Shown: piece by piece, positions 9,572 through 20,011 of the stretch | Numbering within the stretch: the stretch's first letter is position 1 | Layout of the letters: every line of letters begins with the position of its first letter | Assembly: GCA_937889595.1 (NCBI GenBank) | Contig: CALAOR010000077.1 | Coordinates: forward strand, 124,001 to 188,000 | Source of the DNA: an uncultured bacterium | GTDB taxonomy: Bacteria; Oederibacteriota; PGYV01; Palsa-1178 | Length of the DNA stretch: 64,000 nucleotides | Direction: 5' to 3' | Translations under genes and position numbers: made by a program | The notes under the pieces: generated by a model | Database searches by the model: none | Seen by the model: only the letters and a program-made list of their open reading frames with translations | What the model was told of the DNA's origin: nothing

Positions 9572-11032
9572 TTATGATTTTCTCAGTTTGTCCATGGTGT
9601 TCAATATATCGATCGCGCGCTTTACCTGCGTGTCATTTTCGATAGCCGCCTTCCTCGACGCGATCCTGCCTTTTAAGTTTTTGGCAACTTCAACTTTTAT
9701 CCATTTTAGTATGACGTTCTTATCCTGCGCAAGTTCCTGTATTTTAATCTCCACTTTCTGCGATTTCAGGTATTTACCGAAATCCTCCATAAGCTGCTGG
9801 TCCTCATTTTTCTTGAAAAGGACCTTGACGTCGGACTCGGAAACTTTCACACTCTTTTTCTTTGTAGTATCGATCCCTTCCGGGTGTTTTTTCAGGTATT
9901 CTTTTACAAAATCCTCGAAAACATTCTTGTCAAACAGGGAGGCAGTGTAACTTGAAGGAATCTCTTCCTCCATGACTATGTCCGGGGTGATTCCCACCCC
10001 GTGTATCTTCTTCCCGCTCGGGGTCATATATGTGGCCGTGGTCAAACGAAGCGCGGACTTATCCGACAATGGTATTATAGTCTGGACCGAACCCTTTCCA
10101 AACGACTGTGTTCCCACTATGATGGCGCGTCCGTGGTCCTGCAGCGCGCCTGCCACGATCTCGGAGGCGGATGCGCTTCCGCCGTTGATCAACACGACTA
10201 TATCGCCCTTATACAATTCGCCGTTTTCCGATCTAAATTCTATGCCTTTTGATTTTGACCTGCCCTCGGTGTATACGATAAGTTTGTCCTTCGGAAGGAA
10301 CAGATCCGATATTTTTACCGCCTGGTCAAGCAATCCTCCCGGATCGTCGCGCAGGTCTATGACGAGTTTTTTGATCTTGTCTTTGTTGAACTCTTTCAGG
10401 CCCTTTTCAACTATATCCGAACCGTCTCCCATGAACTGGTTTATCCTTATATAACCGACGTCCGTGCCGATCGTATTGCACCGTGCAGTTTCGATCTTTA
10501 TAACGGCGCGCTGAATGGTGTAATCCTTGTAATCCGGGGAATTGCCGCGCTGGACCGATATGGTGACCTTTGTTCCCACATCACCGCGAAGTTTGTGGAC
10601 GGCGTCCATGACATCAAGCCCGTCGGTCGTCTCGCCTTCTATCATCATGATCTTGTCACCGGATTTTATGCCCGCGTTATAAGCCGGAGTGTCCTCTATG
10701 GGAGAAACAACTATCAACTGCCCGTCCTTTACTGATATCTCTATGCCGAGCCCGCCAAACTGAGCCTTTGTATCATCGCTCATGTCCTTATAAGCCTGCG
10801 GATCCATATACTGCGAAAATGGGTCTATATGCTCGATCATTCCCTTTATGGCGAATTCCGCGAGGTCTTTTGGAACCGTCTTGTCCTCATCAACATAACT
10901 TTCCTGTATTATGGCGTAAACTTCCATAAACGGCTTTAGCGCCTCGTAAGCGTCTTTTTGCTTGTCGGCTTTGACAGCAAAAGAAAACACCAGGGTTAGA
11001 ACAAACATGAACATCACAAAACGTTTTTTCAT
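9572..11032 (-). CDS. S41 family C-terminal processing peptidase; listed ORF extends to 11134 but the likely start is MKKRFVMFMF (about 11032)
   Basis: PDZ domain plus DLRDDPGGLLDQAVKISDLFL, NGGSASASEIVAGAL, GTQSFGKGSVQ. Confidence 0.95.
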   Translation of the reverse strand: MKKRFVMFMFVLTLVFSFAVKADKQKDAYEALKPFMEVYAIIQESYVDEDKTVPKDLAEFAIKGMIEHIDPFSQYMDPQAYKDMSDDTKAQFGGLGIEISVKDGQLIVVSPIEDTPAYNAGIKSGDKIMMIEGETTDGLDVMDAVHKLRGDVGTKVTISVQRGNSPDYKDYTIQRAVIKIETARCNTIGTDVGYIRINQFMGDGSDIVEKGLKEFNKDKIKKLVIDLRDDPGGLLDQAVKISDLFLPKDKLIVYTEGRSKSKGIEFRSENGELYKGDIVVLINGGSASASEIVAGALQDHGRAIIVGTQSFGKGSVQTIIPLSDKSALRLTTATYMTPSGKKIHGVGITPDIVMEEEIPSSYTASLFDKNVFEDFVKEYLKKHPEGIDTTKKKSVKVSESDVKVLFKKNEDQQLMEDFGKYLKSQKVEIKIQELAQDKNVILKWIKVEVAKNLKGRIASRKAAIENDTQVKRAIDILNTMDKLRKS

Positions 11033-11155
11033 ATATTCCTCCGTAAAAAATTCAGATTCGCGCAGTAATAAACTTTGATAATAGTATAATAAAAGATAAT
11101 AAAAGTCAAACCGATAAAACGGGGGAAAAGACAATTCAAAATTTAAAATTATGGT

Positions 11156-11986
11156 TTATTGCCTTGTAGCCACGTATTCCCATCCCTCTTTGCCCTTTAC
11201 TGTTGCACCTATTTTCCATACTCCTTTAAGGCCTATTTCTTCCGCCGCAACGTCAAAGTTGCACATGCCTATGCCCATATCCATGAGCTGTATGTCTTCC
11301 CGCGACTCCTTCCAGTACCCCGGAGTGCGTTCCAAAAACAGGTGAAACCGGGCAATGTCCTTGATCATACGCCAAGGCTGTTTATTGGAAGCGGAAGGCG
11401 CGTAACGCAGCGCGGCAAACGGGATCTTATAACTTCCTGCCGCGTCTTCCGTAAGCGGCGTTTCATGGTTTCCGTCAAAAAACATGTCTTTCCACGGCTT
11501 TCTTGTATCAGCCGCCACAAAAAGCCGCGTGGCCGTGTCGGACACGTCCCGGTTTTTTGCCGCATACCCCAAAGGCACTATGGCAGGCACAACTTCCCCG
11601 GCCCCGGCATTTATCTTCTGAAGAAAACCGGCCCTGCTGAAAGTCCCGCCGACCCAGCAGGTGCCAAGACCAAGCGTCATGGCCGCGAGAATATTTTTTT
11701 CCATAAGATAACCGTAGTCCAGTATTGCCGCCGTGGATTTCTTTACAACGCCGGCCATAAAATATTTCGGCCCCCGTATATTGCCGTAACTGGCAAGCTG
11801 TTTCAGTTCTTCCTGCCCAGCGCCGGTCAGGTCAACAAGTTTAAACCTGGCAGTACTGCCGAAAGGGCCTGTTTGGTTTGACTTGAGAAATGAAACAAGC
11901 GCTTCTTTCGCTGCGGGTTCCAGAAGTTTATCCTCAAAAGTTCTTACGGATTTCCTGTTCTTTATTTCTTCGAATGTTATTTTCAT
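11156..11986 (-). CDS. nitroreductase family protein
   Basis: IKNRKSVRTFEDKLL; duplicated nitroreductase-like core; PSASNKQPWRMI. Confidence 0.88.
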   Translation of the reverse strand: MKITFEEIKNRKSVRTFEDKLLEPAAKEALVSFLKSNQTGPFGSTARFKLVDLTGAGQEELKQLASYGNIRGPKYFMAGVVKKSTAAILDYGYLMEKNILAAMTLGLGTCWVGGTFSRAGFLQKINAGAGEVVPAIVPLGYAAKNRDVSDTATRLFVAADTRKPWKDMFFDGNHETPLTEDAAGSYKIPFAALRYAPSASNKQPWRMIKDIARFHLFLERTPGYWKESREDIQLMDMGIGMCNFDVAAEEIGLKGVWKIGATVKGKEGWEYVATRQ

Positions 11987-12083
11987 AAATGCTCCTCTTT
12001 AAATCAATAATTTATTATCATGCTTATTTATAATACCATATTGAAACTATAAATCCCAATATAACTCTTTTTTCAAAAACCCG

Positions 12084-12111
12084 CAGTGGGCGGGCCGAGT
12101 ACCGCCCCTAC
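12084..12111. repeat. REP-like half element (single arm)
   Basis: cagtgggcgggccgagtaccgcccctac; reverse complement begins GTAGGGGCGG and matches arms of 22692-22776 and 61996-62070. Confidence 0.75.
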
Positions 12112-12297
12112 ATAAGGCTTAAGAAACTGACTGTGCCCATGGGCACCTCACCGAATGATCCGAAAAAGTCCGCCGAAACTTTGCGGAGGCGGATCGGCAA
12201 TATCATTAAAATCACAAACAAAATTACTAACAAAAAACTTGATTAGTTCCAGAAGTATGTATATAATTCTTGTATAGACAAATTTCAAGGAGGTTTT

Positions 12298-13098
12298 ATG
12301 AAAAAAATTAGTCTTGTTTTGATGATGCTAATGATTATAGCTGTTTTTGTGCTTCCTGTATTTGCTGCAGATGATGAAAATCTTGAAGATATGCCCACCA
12401 CAGTTGACGAGTCTGCATCAGCTACCGAAGCTGAACCTGCCCTGCCTGTAATTAAAAAAGAATCTGCAACATACATGGGCGTGGTGGATATATGGGCTGG
12501 ATATACTACCCTGTCGTTGAACAACGCAAATATTAATTCTATAAGCGGCGGTTACGTAGTCGGAGTTGACCTGGGACTCACGCTGATAAAAGACCTTCCG
12601 CTGTCCCTTGGGCTGCGTTTTGAACTTATTGGCTCGGGCCAGGGGAACTATACCGGAGAATTGGGTAATCTCGTCTCCGCAAGCTACACGATTAAAGATA
12701 CCCTTATCCCCGTCATGGCAGGCGCTTCATATAGTTTTGCCATCCCTGAAAGCCCGGTTGAAATATCGGCCGATGTGTTTGCTGGATACTCTTTTGCAAA
12801 AGCCACAATAACGGACAATCTCACGCCCGGTTTTGAGGACCAGGCGTTCAGTGGTTCCTGCTTTACCCTTGACATAGGAACTACAATAAGCTACCAGATA
12901 AGCGAACCCGTGTCCGCGGGCTTGACTTTGGGCTACAGGCTCGCCAATGTCGCGTCCATGAGCGCCGACAAGAACGTGGATCTGAATTTTGTGACTCATA
13001 TGAATAAAGGCGACCTTCTAAAAGACAGCGGCGGCAGCGCTGTTCCCTTTAACTTCAGCGGTTTTAATATCGGCTTAAAAGTGGACATGAAGTACTGA
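12298..13098 (+). CDS. outer-membrane beta-barrel-like protein with signal peptide
   Basis: Signal peptide; architecture similar to 3674-4483 (MAGASYSF, GLTLGYRLA); RBS aaggagg. Confidence 0.8.
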   Translation: MKKISLVLMMLMIIAVFVLPVFAADDENLEDMPTTVDESASATEAEPALPVIKKESATYMGVVDIWAGYTTLSLNNANINSISGGYVVGVDLGLTLIKDLPLSLGLRFELIGSGQGNYTGELGNLVSASYTIKDTLIPVMAGASYSFAIPESPVEISADVFAGYSFAKATITDNLTPGFEDQAFSGSCFTLDIGTTISYQISEPVSAGLTLGYRLANVASMSADKNVDLNFVTHMNKGDLLKDSGGSAVPFNFSGFNIGLKVDMKY

Positions 13099-13154
13099 CG
13101 AGTTTGGATTTGAACCAGTTTTGTATCTATCTGTTTACAGGAGCCTTTTAAATA

Positions 13155-15119
13155 ATGGGACTATTCAAGACTGACGAAGAAAAGAAACAGGAACACATTA
13201 AAAAAGGGCTTGATTATGCCAACAGCAATGATTATGACAGGGCCGTTAAGGAATTTGAAAACGCGCTTAAACTCTTCCCTAAGGACGAGGACGCGCTTTT
13301 TAACCTTGGCTTTGTTTACGCAGACATGCAGCAGTACGGACCGGCTTATGACATATTCAAGAAACTCGTAAACATAAACCCCCATCATATCGAAGCGTTC
13401 AACAATCTCGGCCTGCTTTTCGCGCGCCAGGGCAAGTATACCGACGCCGTATCTGTGTATGAAAAAGGCGTGGAACACAATCCGGGCGCTGCGGTGCTGT
13501 ATAACAACCTCGGTAACGTTTACTACGATACCGGCAAATACGAGAAAGCCCTCCAGATGTTCAAAAAGGCCGGAGACTTGGACCCTGTTTTCTCGGAACG
13601 CCTCTACCATCTCGGCATTGACTCATTCATAAAAGGCAGCGGGGGCATGGATGATGCCATAGCCAAACTTCAGGAATCCGTAAAACAAAATGTCAACAAA
13701 GCCAAAACAGTCCATGACCTAGGCGTAGCCTACCTGGAACGCCACATGGAAGATAAGGCCATAGACTCATTTATAAAAGCGCTTAACATTGACCCGAATT
13801 ATTTAAGCGCGTATGTCAATCTGGGCTATACTTACCAGCATAAGGAAAGCTATGAAAAAGCAATACAATCATTTGAAAAGGCCTTGATATTAAACCCGAA
13901 AAGCGCAAAGCTTTATAATACTATCGGACTCATATACGATAAAATTGACAAGCCCGACATTGCCGTTAAGATGTACAAAAAGGCTGTTTCCCTCGACCCT
14001 ACTTACGCGAATTCCCACTATATGCTGGGCCAGCTCTACCAGAACCGCGGCAGTGTCGATAAATCAGTAGCTGAATTCACAAAACATATAAGAATTCATG
14101 AAACCGGCAACATGGTCGAAGACGCCATGCAAAGGATCGCCGGGATGAAATCCATGACATTTGAAAACGTAAAGCAGCTGTTCAGCCTGTATATAGATAA
14201 AAAACCCGAAGGCATGTCAAAACAGTCCGCGCCTCCCCCCCCGATGGAAGAAAAAGACGAAAAAGATTATATGAAAAATCTCAAGGATAAAATGACTGAG
14301 AAGAAAACAGCGCCTCCTCCTGCCCCGCCTTTAATGCAGCAGACATCCCCTGCAGCGCCCGCAAAATTGCCTGAACCCGCTGCATCACCGGCAAAAGTAA
14401 TAGACCCAAACGAATACATGAAGCTTATGAAAGAAAAAATGAAGAAAAAATTAGCCGGAGAAGCCGGGCCGGATGCCGCCCTAAATCCCGAAAAAACAAC
14501 CCCTGTACCTTTGCCTGCCCCGGCTTTTGTTGTTCCGCCTCCACCGCCGCCCATGACATCCCAGCACGCTCCTGTAATGCCTGTTTCAGTGCCACAGCCG
14601 GTGTTTGAAGTAATAAATGACAATTCCCCATCGAACAACATAATAGACCTTCCGCCAAGGCCCGAAGATAATCCGTGGTTCCAGCCAAATATCATAGAAG
14701 CCCGTTTAGGCGAGCCTGTTGCAAACAGTGAATACAAACATATACAGGAAGGCCCGGAAAAACCCGCCTTTGATTCAGGTCCCTTTCAATTACCTTCTGA
14801 AGATTACATGGAAACAAACATAAAACCTGCGGACGGCAGCGAACTGCCTGATGATAATATTCCTGAATTTAAAAAACCACCCGTGCAAATGCCTGTCATT
14901 CCCGTGGAACCCGTACACGGTACAGGCATATATAACGTAGGTGCAATATCGCCCATTCAGGCATCGGGTTCTGTACCCCTTGCTCCCAGGCATCCCATGA
15001 CCCCACAGGGACCGCATAAACCGCCGTCTGTGCCTGACTCAGCACAGGAACCTCCACATTTTAAACTTAAAAAGGATGATAACGATAATAAGCCTAAAAT
15101 CACGCGCAATTATTACTGA
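13155..15119 (+). CDS. TPR-repeat protein with long Pro-rich C-terminal tail
   Basis: Many tandem TPRs (A.YNNLGNVYYDTGKYEKALQMFKKA) then PPPPM/PAPP low-complexity region. Confidence 0.92.
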   Translation: MGLFKTDEEKKQEHIKKGLDYANSNDYDRAVKEFENALKLFPKDEDALFNLGFVYADMQQYGPAYDIFKKLVNINPHHIEAFNNLGLLFARQGKYTDAVSVYEKGVEHNPGAAVLYNNLGNVYYDTGKYEKALQMFKKAGDLDPVFSERLYHLGIDSFIKGSGGMDDAIAKLQESVKQNVNKAKTVHDLGVAYLERHMEDKAIDSFIKALNIDPNYLSAYVNLGYTYQHKESYEKAIQSFEKALILNPKSAKLYNTIGLIYDKIDKPDIAVKMYKKAVSLDPTYANSHYMLGQLYQNRGSVDKSVAEFTKHIRIHETGNMVEDAMQRIAGMKSMTFENVKQLFSLYIDKKPEGMSKQSAPPPPMEEKDEKDYMKNLKDKMTEKKTAPPPAPPLMQQTSPAAPAKLPEPAASPAKVIDPNEYMKLMKEKMKKKLAGEAGPDAALNPEKTTPVPLPAPAFVVPPPPPPMTSQHAPVMPVSVPQPVFEVINDNSPSNNIIDLPPRPEDNPWFQPNIIEARLGEPVANSEYKHIQEGPEKPAFDSGPFQLPSEDYMETNIKPADGSELPDDNIPEFKKPPVQMPVIPVEPVHGTGIYNVGAISPIQASGSVPLAPRHPMTPQGPHKPPSVPDSAQEPPHFKLKKDDNDNKPKITRNYY

Positions 15120-15213
15120 TAGAAATATCCACCTAAATGTCCGCCTTTTTCTCCTTTACACTTTACTGTTTTAGGTTTAAAATATCATAAAATTAATCTA
15201 AATTCACCGGAGG

Positions 15214-15675
15214 TTGACCATGGGTTCAGCTGATTTTCTTCTGCAAAACAAAGGTTTTAAGGACCTAAACGCCACAGATGCCGACGCAATAAGTTCCATA
15301 TGCACTGAAGAATCATTTTCTTCAGGCAGCACAATATTCCCCGAAGAAAGTGCCGGGGACAAGATGTACGTGATTAAAAACGGTTCAGTCAAGATAACCA
15401 AGAAAGTAAAGGAAACAGAAAATACCATAGCGGTCATAAATCCGGGTGAGTTTTTTGGAGAGATGGCCCTTTTAGACGGCCTGCCCCGCTCGGCCGCGGC
15501 CAAAGCCTCGTCCGATACTGTAGTCCTTACAATAACCAGGGACAATTACATGGCCCTGCGCGCCAAAGCGCCTCAAACTGCGCTTAAGATCGTTGATATC
15601 CTGGTGAAAGTCCTCTCAAACCGGTTAAGGCAGGCAAACAAAAATCTCGAGGTTATTTCCTTCTGGATCGAATAA
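15214..15675 (+). CDS. cyclic nucleotide-binding domain protein lacking a DNA-binding HTH
   Basis: GEFFGEMALLDGLPRSAAAKA; ORF ends after the cNMP domain. Confidence 0.9.
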   Translation: MTMGSADFLLQNKGFKDLNATDADAISSICTEESFSSGSTIFPEESAGDKMYVIKNGSVKITKKVKETENTIAVINPGEFFGEMALLDGLPRSAAAKASSDTVVLTITRDNYMALRAKAPQTALKIVDILVKVLSNRLRQANKNLEVISFWIE

Positions 15676-15800
15676 GTGTTTTATATAATACCTTCCAAAC
15701 TTGGCTCGCACGCCGAAGCGTACTTGCGAAGGCGTGTTAATCAAATCTCGAGTTCTCGATTCTCGAACGTTATTAAGATGGCGCAAAGCATTTAAATTAC

Positions 15801-16979
15801 TTATTTGAGCATTTTTTTTATGACTTTCCCAAGCCTTGCTATCCCTTCCTTTATCTTATCCGGCGAAGAATTTGAGAAGTTCAGCCGCATTGTATTTTCA
15901 CCGCCGCCGTTGGCGTAAAAAGGCGCGCCCGGCACAAATGCGACATTTTGTTTTATCGCATTGTTAAACAAATCCCTGGAATTCAGTTTTTTTGGAAGCG
16001 TTACCCATAAGAACATGCCGCCCTCGGGGCTGGTATGCCTGATGGAATCCGGAAAGTATTCCTCTATGGCCTTGATCATTACATCACACTGATATTTGTA
16101 GACTTTTATTATGTCCTGAATGTGTTTATCCTCGTTATTATCCATGAGGTACCTGTATAATATCCTCTGGCTCAGTGAATTTGTGTGCAAATCAGCAGCT
16201 TGTTTCGCGATGACCAGGCTTTTCATTATATTTTGCGGGGCTGTTATCCAGCCCAGCCTCAACCCCGGGGCCACAACCTTGGAAAACGAACCCAATAATA
16301 TGCCGTTTTTATAGTAAGACTTTACGGGGGAAAGGGCTTCCCCTATAAACCGCAGTTCACCGTACGGATCATCCTCGATAAATTGAACCCCGTACTTTTC
16401 AAGCAATAACGCAAGATTGTTCCTCACAGATCCGCTGTAAGTTATACCCGACGGATTCTGGAAGTTTGGGACGCCGTAAAACAATTTAATAGCATTTTTA
16501 GAGCATATTTTTTTAAAACCTTCGAGGTCCACGCCGTCATCCTTCATCAGTACGGTCTTAAAAACCGGGGAAAAAACCGACAGGGCCTGTATGGCGCCCA
16601 GATAACCCGGGCCCTCAATGAGCACCTTGTCTTTCGGGTTAATAAGGACCTTACCGGCCAGGTCAAGAGCCTGTTGTGATCCCGTGGTTATCAGTATGTC
16701 CTCAGGTTTTATTTTTAACCCGTGTTTTTCCATGTACCTGCCGCTTATGTACTGCCGCAGGGGAAAATACCCCTCTGTCGATGCGTACTGAAGAGCCTTT
16801 TGGCCGTCAGTTGCCAGGACTGTTTCGCAGGCTTTGGCAATTTCCCTGACCGGGAATGTATCAGGACTTGGCAGGCCCCCGGCGAATGAGATCACATGGG
16901 CCGCATCGGTTACTTTGAGTATTTCCCTTATGAATGATTCAGGAACCTTATCCATTCTTTCGGCTATTATATTTTTCAC
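15801..16979 (-). CDS. PLP-dependent aminotransferase, fold type I (LysN/aminoadipate aminotransferase-like)
   Basis: ISFAGGLPSPDTFP, LITTGSQQALDL, GSFSKVVAPGLRLGW. Confidence 0.92.
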   Translation of the reverse strand: MKNIIAERMDKVPESFIREILKVTDAAHVISFAGGLPSPDTFPVREIAKACETVLATDGQKALQYASTEGYFPLRQYISGRYMEKHGLKIKPEDILITTGSQQALDLAGKVLINPKDKVLIEGPGYLGAIQALSVFSPVFKTVLMKDDGVDLEGFKKICSKNAIKLFYGVPNFQNPSGITYSGSVRNNLALLLEKYGVQFIEDDPYGELRFIGEALSPVKSYYKNGILLGSFSKVVAPGLRLGWITAPQNIMKSLVIAKQAADLHTNSLSQRILYRYLMDNNEDKHIQDIIKVYKYQCDVMIKAIEEYFPDSIRHTSPEGGMFLWVTLPKKLNSRDLFNNAIKQNVAFVPGAPFYANGGGENTMRLNFSNSSPDKIKEGIARLGKVIKKMLK

Positions 16980-17015
16980 AAAACACCTCTGCTGTATTTA
17001 TAAATATTATACGGA

Positions 17016-18185
17016 TTAAATCCTGTTTTTCAATATCTTTATTTGATACCAGGCATCAACGGCTATAAACAATAAAAATCCAAAGTCTATATCGCCGCTT
17101 AATACCCGCCTGTACTGGCGCTCATTGCAGCAGCGCAGCACCCTGACACCTTTGTCCATTATGAAATCATTCATGGAAACCACCTTCATTATTTTTTGTA
17201 TAAAATACAGGAATTTGAAATTTTTGTAATGTTTTTTTCTCCAGGCCCTGCCGTATGTGTGTATGCGCTTTAAATCGCCCGATAAAAACGCCTGTTTTAT
17301 GGACGCTGCGGCTTCCGTTGACGCGTCGAGTATGAACCTTATGCCCTCGCCTAAAAGCGGGCTTGCCTGGTGCGCACTGTCACCCAATATCATGATATTA
17401 CCTTTTACAAACCTGCCGAGCGGCCTGCCCGTACGCAGTGCCGCAAAATTCTTCGCAATTGACCTGTGTTTGCATATCCCGGAAATATTTCTTTTGTTCC
17501 ACATCTCCGCAAATATTTCATTTATCTTATGGAAAAGTTTTGGTTTGATAAGGCCCACTCCCGTGATTGCCTGCTGCCTGGAATTCGGAAATACCCAGCC
17601 ATACCCGCCTCCCAAGTTCCCTCCGGTGTACAGGAAAACAGTCCTTAAATCGTCTTTTAGGGGTACCAGGTGTTCCACTCCGAGGGCCATGACGCTTTTT
17701 TTAGGCGTCAAACCCGCTTTTCTGCCCAGGACAGCGGCTGTTCCCGTGCAATCAACATAGATATCGGCAATTGCCTCAACCTGCCTTCCATGGTCCAGGT
17801 AACTGATGCCTGTGATTCTTCCATGCCTGTATCCTGCGGACTTCACCTCGCAGCCGTAGCGGATTTTTATATTTTCATCTTTTAGTGCGGCGCTTTCCAT
17901 CCAGTTATAAAGTTTAACCCTGTCTATCACGTAACAACCGCTGATATTTTTAGTGCAGGATATATTTTTAGAACAAAAAACCGCCTTATCTATGGCATGC
18001 AAAAACTCTCCCGGTATACCGGATTCATCCACGTTCATGAAAGTGCCCGAGGAATAATACCGCACCTCACCGGCGCTTTTTTTCCTGTCTATCACGAGGA
18101 CCGATAATCCGGATCCCGCAAGCTCTTTTGCCAGGCTTAAACCCGCAAGCCCTGCCCCGGCTATAATTACGTTGTATTTTTTCAT
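17016..18185 (-). CDS. FAD-dependent oxidoreductase (geranylgeranyl reductase-like)
   Basis: YNVIIAGAGLAGLSLAKELAGSGLSVLVIDRK; ILGDSAHQASPLLGEGIRF. Confidence 0.88.
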   Translation of the reverse strand: MKKYNVIIAGAGLAGLSLAKELAGSGLSVLVIDRKKSAGEVRYYSSGTFMNVDESGIPGEFLHAIDKAVFCSKNISCTKNISGCYVIDRVKLYNWMESAALKDENIKIRYGCEVKSAGYRHGRITGISYLDHGRQVEAIADIYVDCTGTAAVLGRKAGLTPKKSVMALGVEHLVPLKDDLRTVFLYTGGNLGGGYGWVFPNSRQQAITGVGLIKPKLFHKINEIFAEMWNKRNISGICKHRSIAKNFAALRTGRPLGRFVKGNIMILGDSAHQASPLLGEGIRFILDASTEAAASIKQAFLSGDLKRIHTYGRAWRKKHYKNFKFLYFIQKIMKVVSMNDFIMDKGVRVLRCCNERQYRRVLSGDIDFGFLLFIAVDAWYQIKILKNRI

Positions 18186-18213
18186 ATTTTATATTATATC
18201 ACAACTGGGGTTG

Positions 18214-18345
18214 GGCAATTAAAAATTAAAAATGCAAAATTAATAATTATCGTCTATGCTCGTCGCTTAAGCTCCTCGCATTATTATAATAAAGCGCGGA
18301 GCGCCACCATAATTTTAAATTTTTAATTTTGAATTTTTAATTGCC
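18214..18345. repeat. 132 bp AT-rich inverted-repeat (MITE-like) element
   Basis: Perfect 14 bp termini ggcaattaaaaatt / aatttttaattgcc. Confidence 0.65.
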
Positions 18346-18413
18346 TTTATCAGAATTTGTTATATAATATCCAACATAGGTAGTTACACTTTTATAGAGG
18401 GGTGTTCTCACAA

Positions 18414-19958
18414 ATGTTAAGCAAAGTTAAGTCTGCCGCTATTTTAGGTATTGACGCGTATGAGGTTGAAGTTGAAGTGGACATATCGCCCGGGCTCCCG
18501 GGTTTTTCCGTAGTGGGCCTTCCGGACACATCGGTCAAAGAAAGCAAGGACCGCGTGAAGTCTGCGGTAAATAACTCAGAATACCGGTTCCCTCCCAACA
18601 AAAAAATCACGATAAATCTGTCTCCCGCTGACAGGAAAAAAGAAGGCCCTTCTTTTGACCTTCCCATCGCCGTAGGCATAATGGCCGCGGACGGCCTGAT
18701 AAACCATGACAAGCTGGAAGATTACCTTATTATAGGCGAACTCTCGCTTGACGGTTCCATCAACGCAGTTAAAGGCTGTCTGTCCATAGCCCTGCTTGCC
18801 CGGGAAATGGGTTATAAAGGCGTGATATTGCCCATGGCAAACGCGGATGAAGCGGCTGTTGTGGAAGGCATGGATATAATACCCGTGGAAAACCTGAAAA
18901 TAATAATCAATTTTTTAAATAACATATGCGGGATACCCCCCCATCATATAGACATGGTTGAGGTTTTCTCCAAAGCATCGGTGTATAACGTGGACTTTTC
19001 AGAAGTTAAGGGCCAGCAGTACATAAAACGCGCGCTGGAAATATCAGCCGCAGGCGGCCATAACCTGCTAATGATAGGCCCGCCAGGGTCCGGTAAAACC
19101 ATGCTGGCAAGGCGCTTCCCCTCCATATTGCCCGATATGAACCTCGAAGAAGCGATTGAAACCACCAAAATACACAGCGTATCTGGCCTTATGAGGGAAA
19201 AATCCGCCCTAATAGCCACCCGCCCGTTCCGCTCCCCGCATCACACCATATCAGACGCCGGGCTTATAGGAGGAGGGGCCATACCAAGGCCAGGCGAAGT
19301 TTCGCTGTCGCATAACGGTGTGTTGTTCCTGGATGAGCTTCCGGAATTTAACAGGAACGTGCTTGAGGTCCTGCGCCAGCCGTTAGAGGACGGCATGGTG
19401 ACGATAAGCCGCGCCGCGACGTCAATTACATATCCCTCGCGGTTCATGATGCTTGCGGCCATGAACCCCTGTGCCTGCGGCTACTTCACGCACCCCACAA
19501 AAGCCTGCTCATGTTCACCTCAGCAGAGGGAAAAATACATAAGCAAAATATCAGGCCCGCTGCTTGACAGGATAGATATTCACGTGGACGTCCCGGTTGT
19601 GCAGTACAACGAACTGGTATCAAAAGTTGAGGCCGAATCCTCGGAAGTCATAAGGCAGCGAGTAAACAACGCCAGGAAAATCCAGGAAGCGCGCTTTAAA
19701 GGCACAAAAATATATTTCAACGCCCACATGGGCCCGAAACACCTAAGAAAATACTGCCAGCTGGATGCGGACTCGCAGGGCCTGCTGAAAAACGCGATAG
19801 AAAGCCTGGGACTCTCCGCAAGGGCTTATGACAGGATATTAAAAGTGAGCAGGACGATTGCGGATCTGGAGCAGGCGGAGAATATATCGACATCAAACAT
19901 AGCCGAGGCGATACAGTACAGGTCACTGGATCGGGATTATTGGAAGGTCGGGGTTTAA
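18414..19958 (+). CDS. comM: YifB/ComM family Mg-chelatase-like AAA ATPase
   Basis: [51 protein letters not shown]; Walker [14 protein letters not shown] track gives 18402 but start MLSKVKSA fits family. Confidence 0.95.
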   Translation: MLSKVKSAAILGIDAYEVEVEVDISPGLPGFSVVGLPDTSVKESKDRVKSAVNNSEYRFPPNKKITINLSPADRKKEGPSFDLPIAVGIMAADGLINHDKLEDYLIIGELSLDGSINAVKGCLSIALLAREMGYKGVILPMANADEAAVVEGMDIIPVENLKIIINFLNNICGIPPHHIDMVEVFSKASVYNVDFSEVKGQQYIKRALEISAAGGHNLLMIGPPGSGKTMLARRFPSILPDMNLEEAIETTKIHSVSGLMREKSALIATRPFRSPHHTISDAGLIGGGAIPRPGEVSLSHNGVLFLDELPEFNRNVLEVLRQPLEDGMVTISRAATSITYPSRFMMLAAMNPCACGYFTHPTKACSCSPQQREKYISKISGPLLDRIDIHVDVPVVQYNELVSKVEAESSEVIRQRVNNARKIQEARFKGTKIYFNAHMGPKHLRKYCQLDADSQGLLKNAIESLGLSARAYDRILKVSRTIADLEQAENISTSNIAEAIQYRSLDRDYWKVGV

Positions 19959-20011
19959 ATACAATCCAAATATTTTATCAATGCTCAATCCTGGTCTGGT
20001 ACGGTTTCTGG

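Noticed and set aside
12110-12190. gtgcccatgggcac palindrome and gatccg...cggatc arms as a regulatory RNA
   Set aside because: Short, interrupted, with no conserved partner elsewhere in the window.
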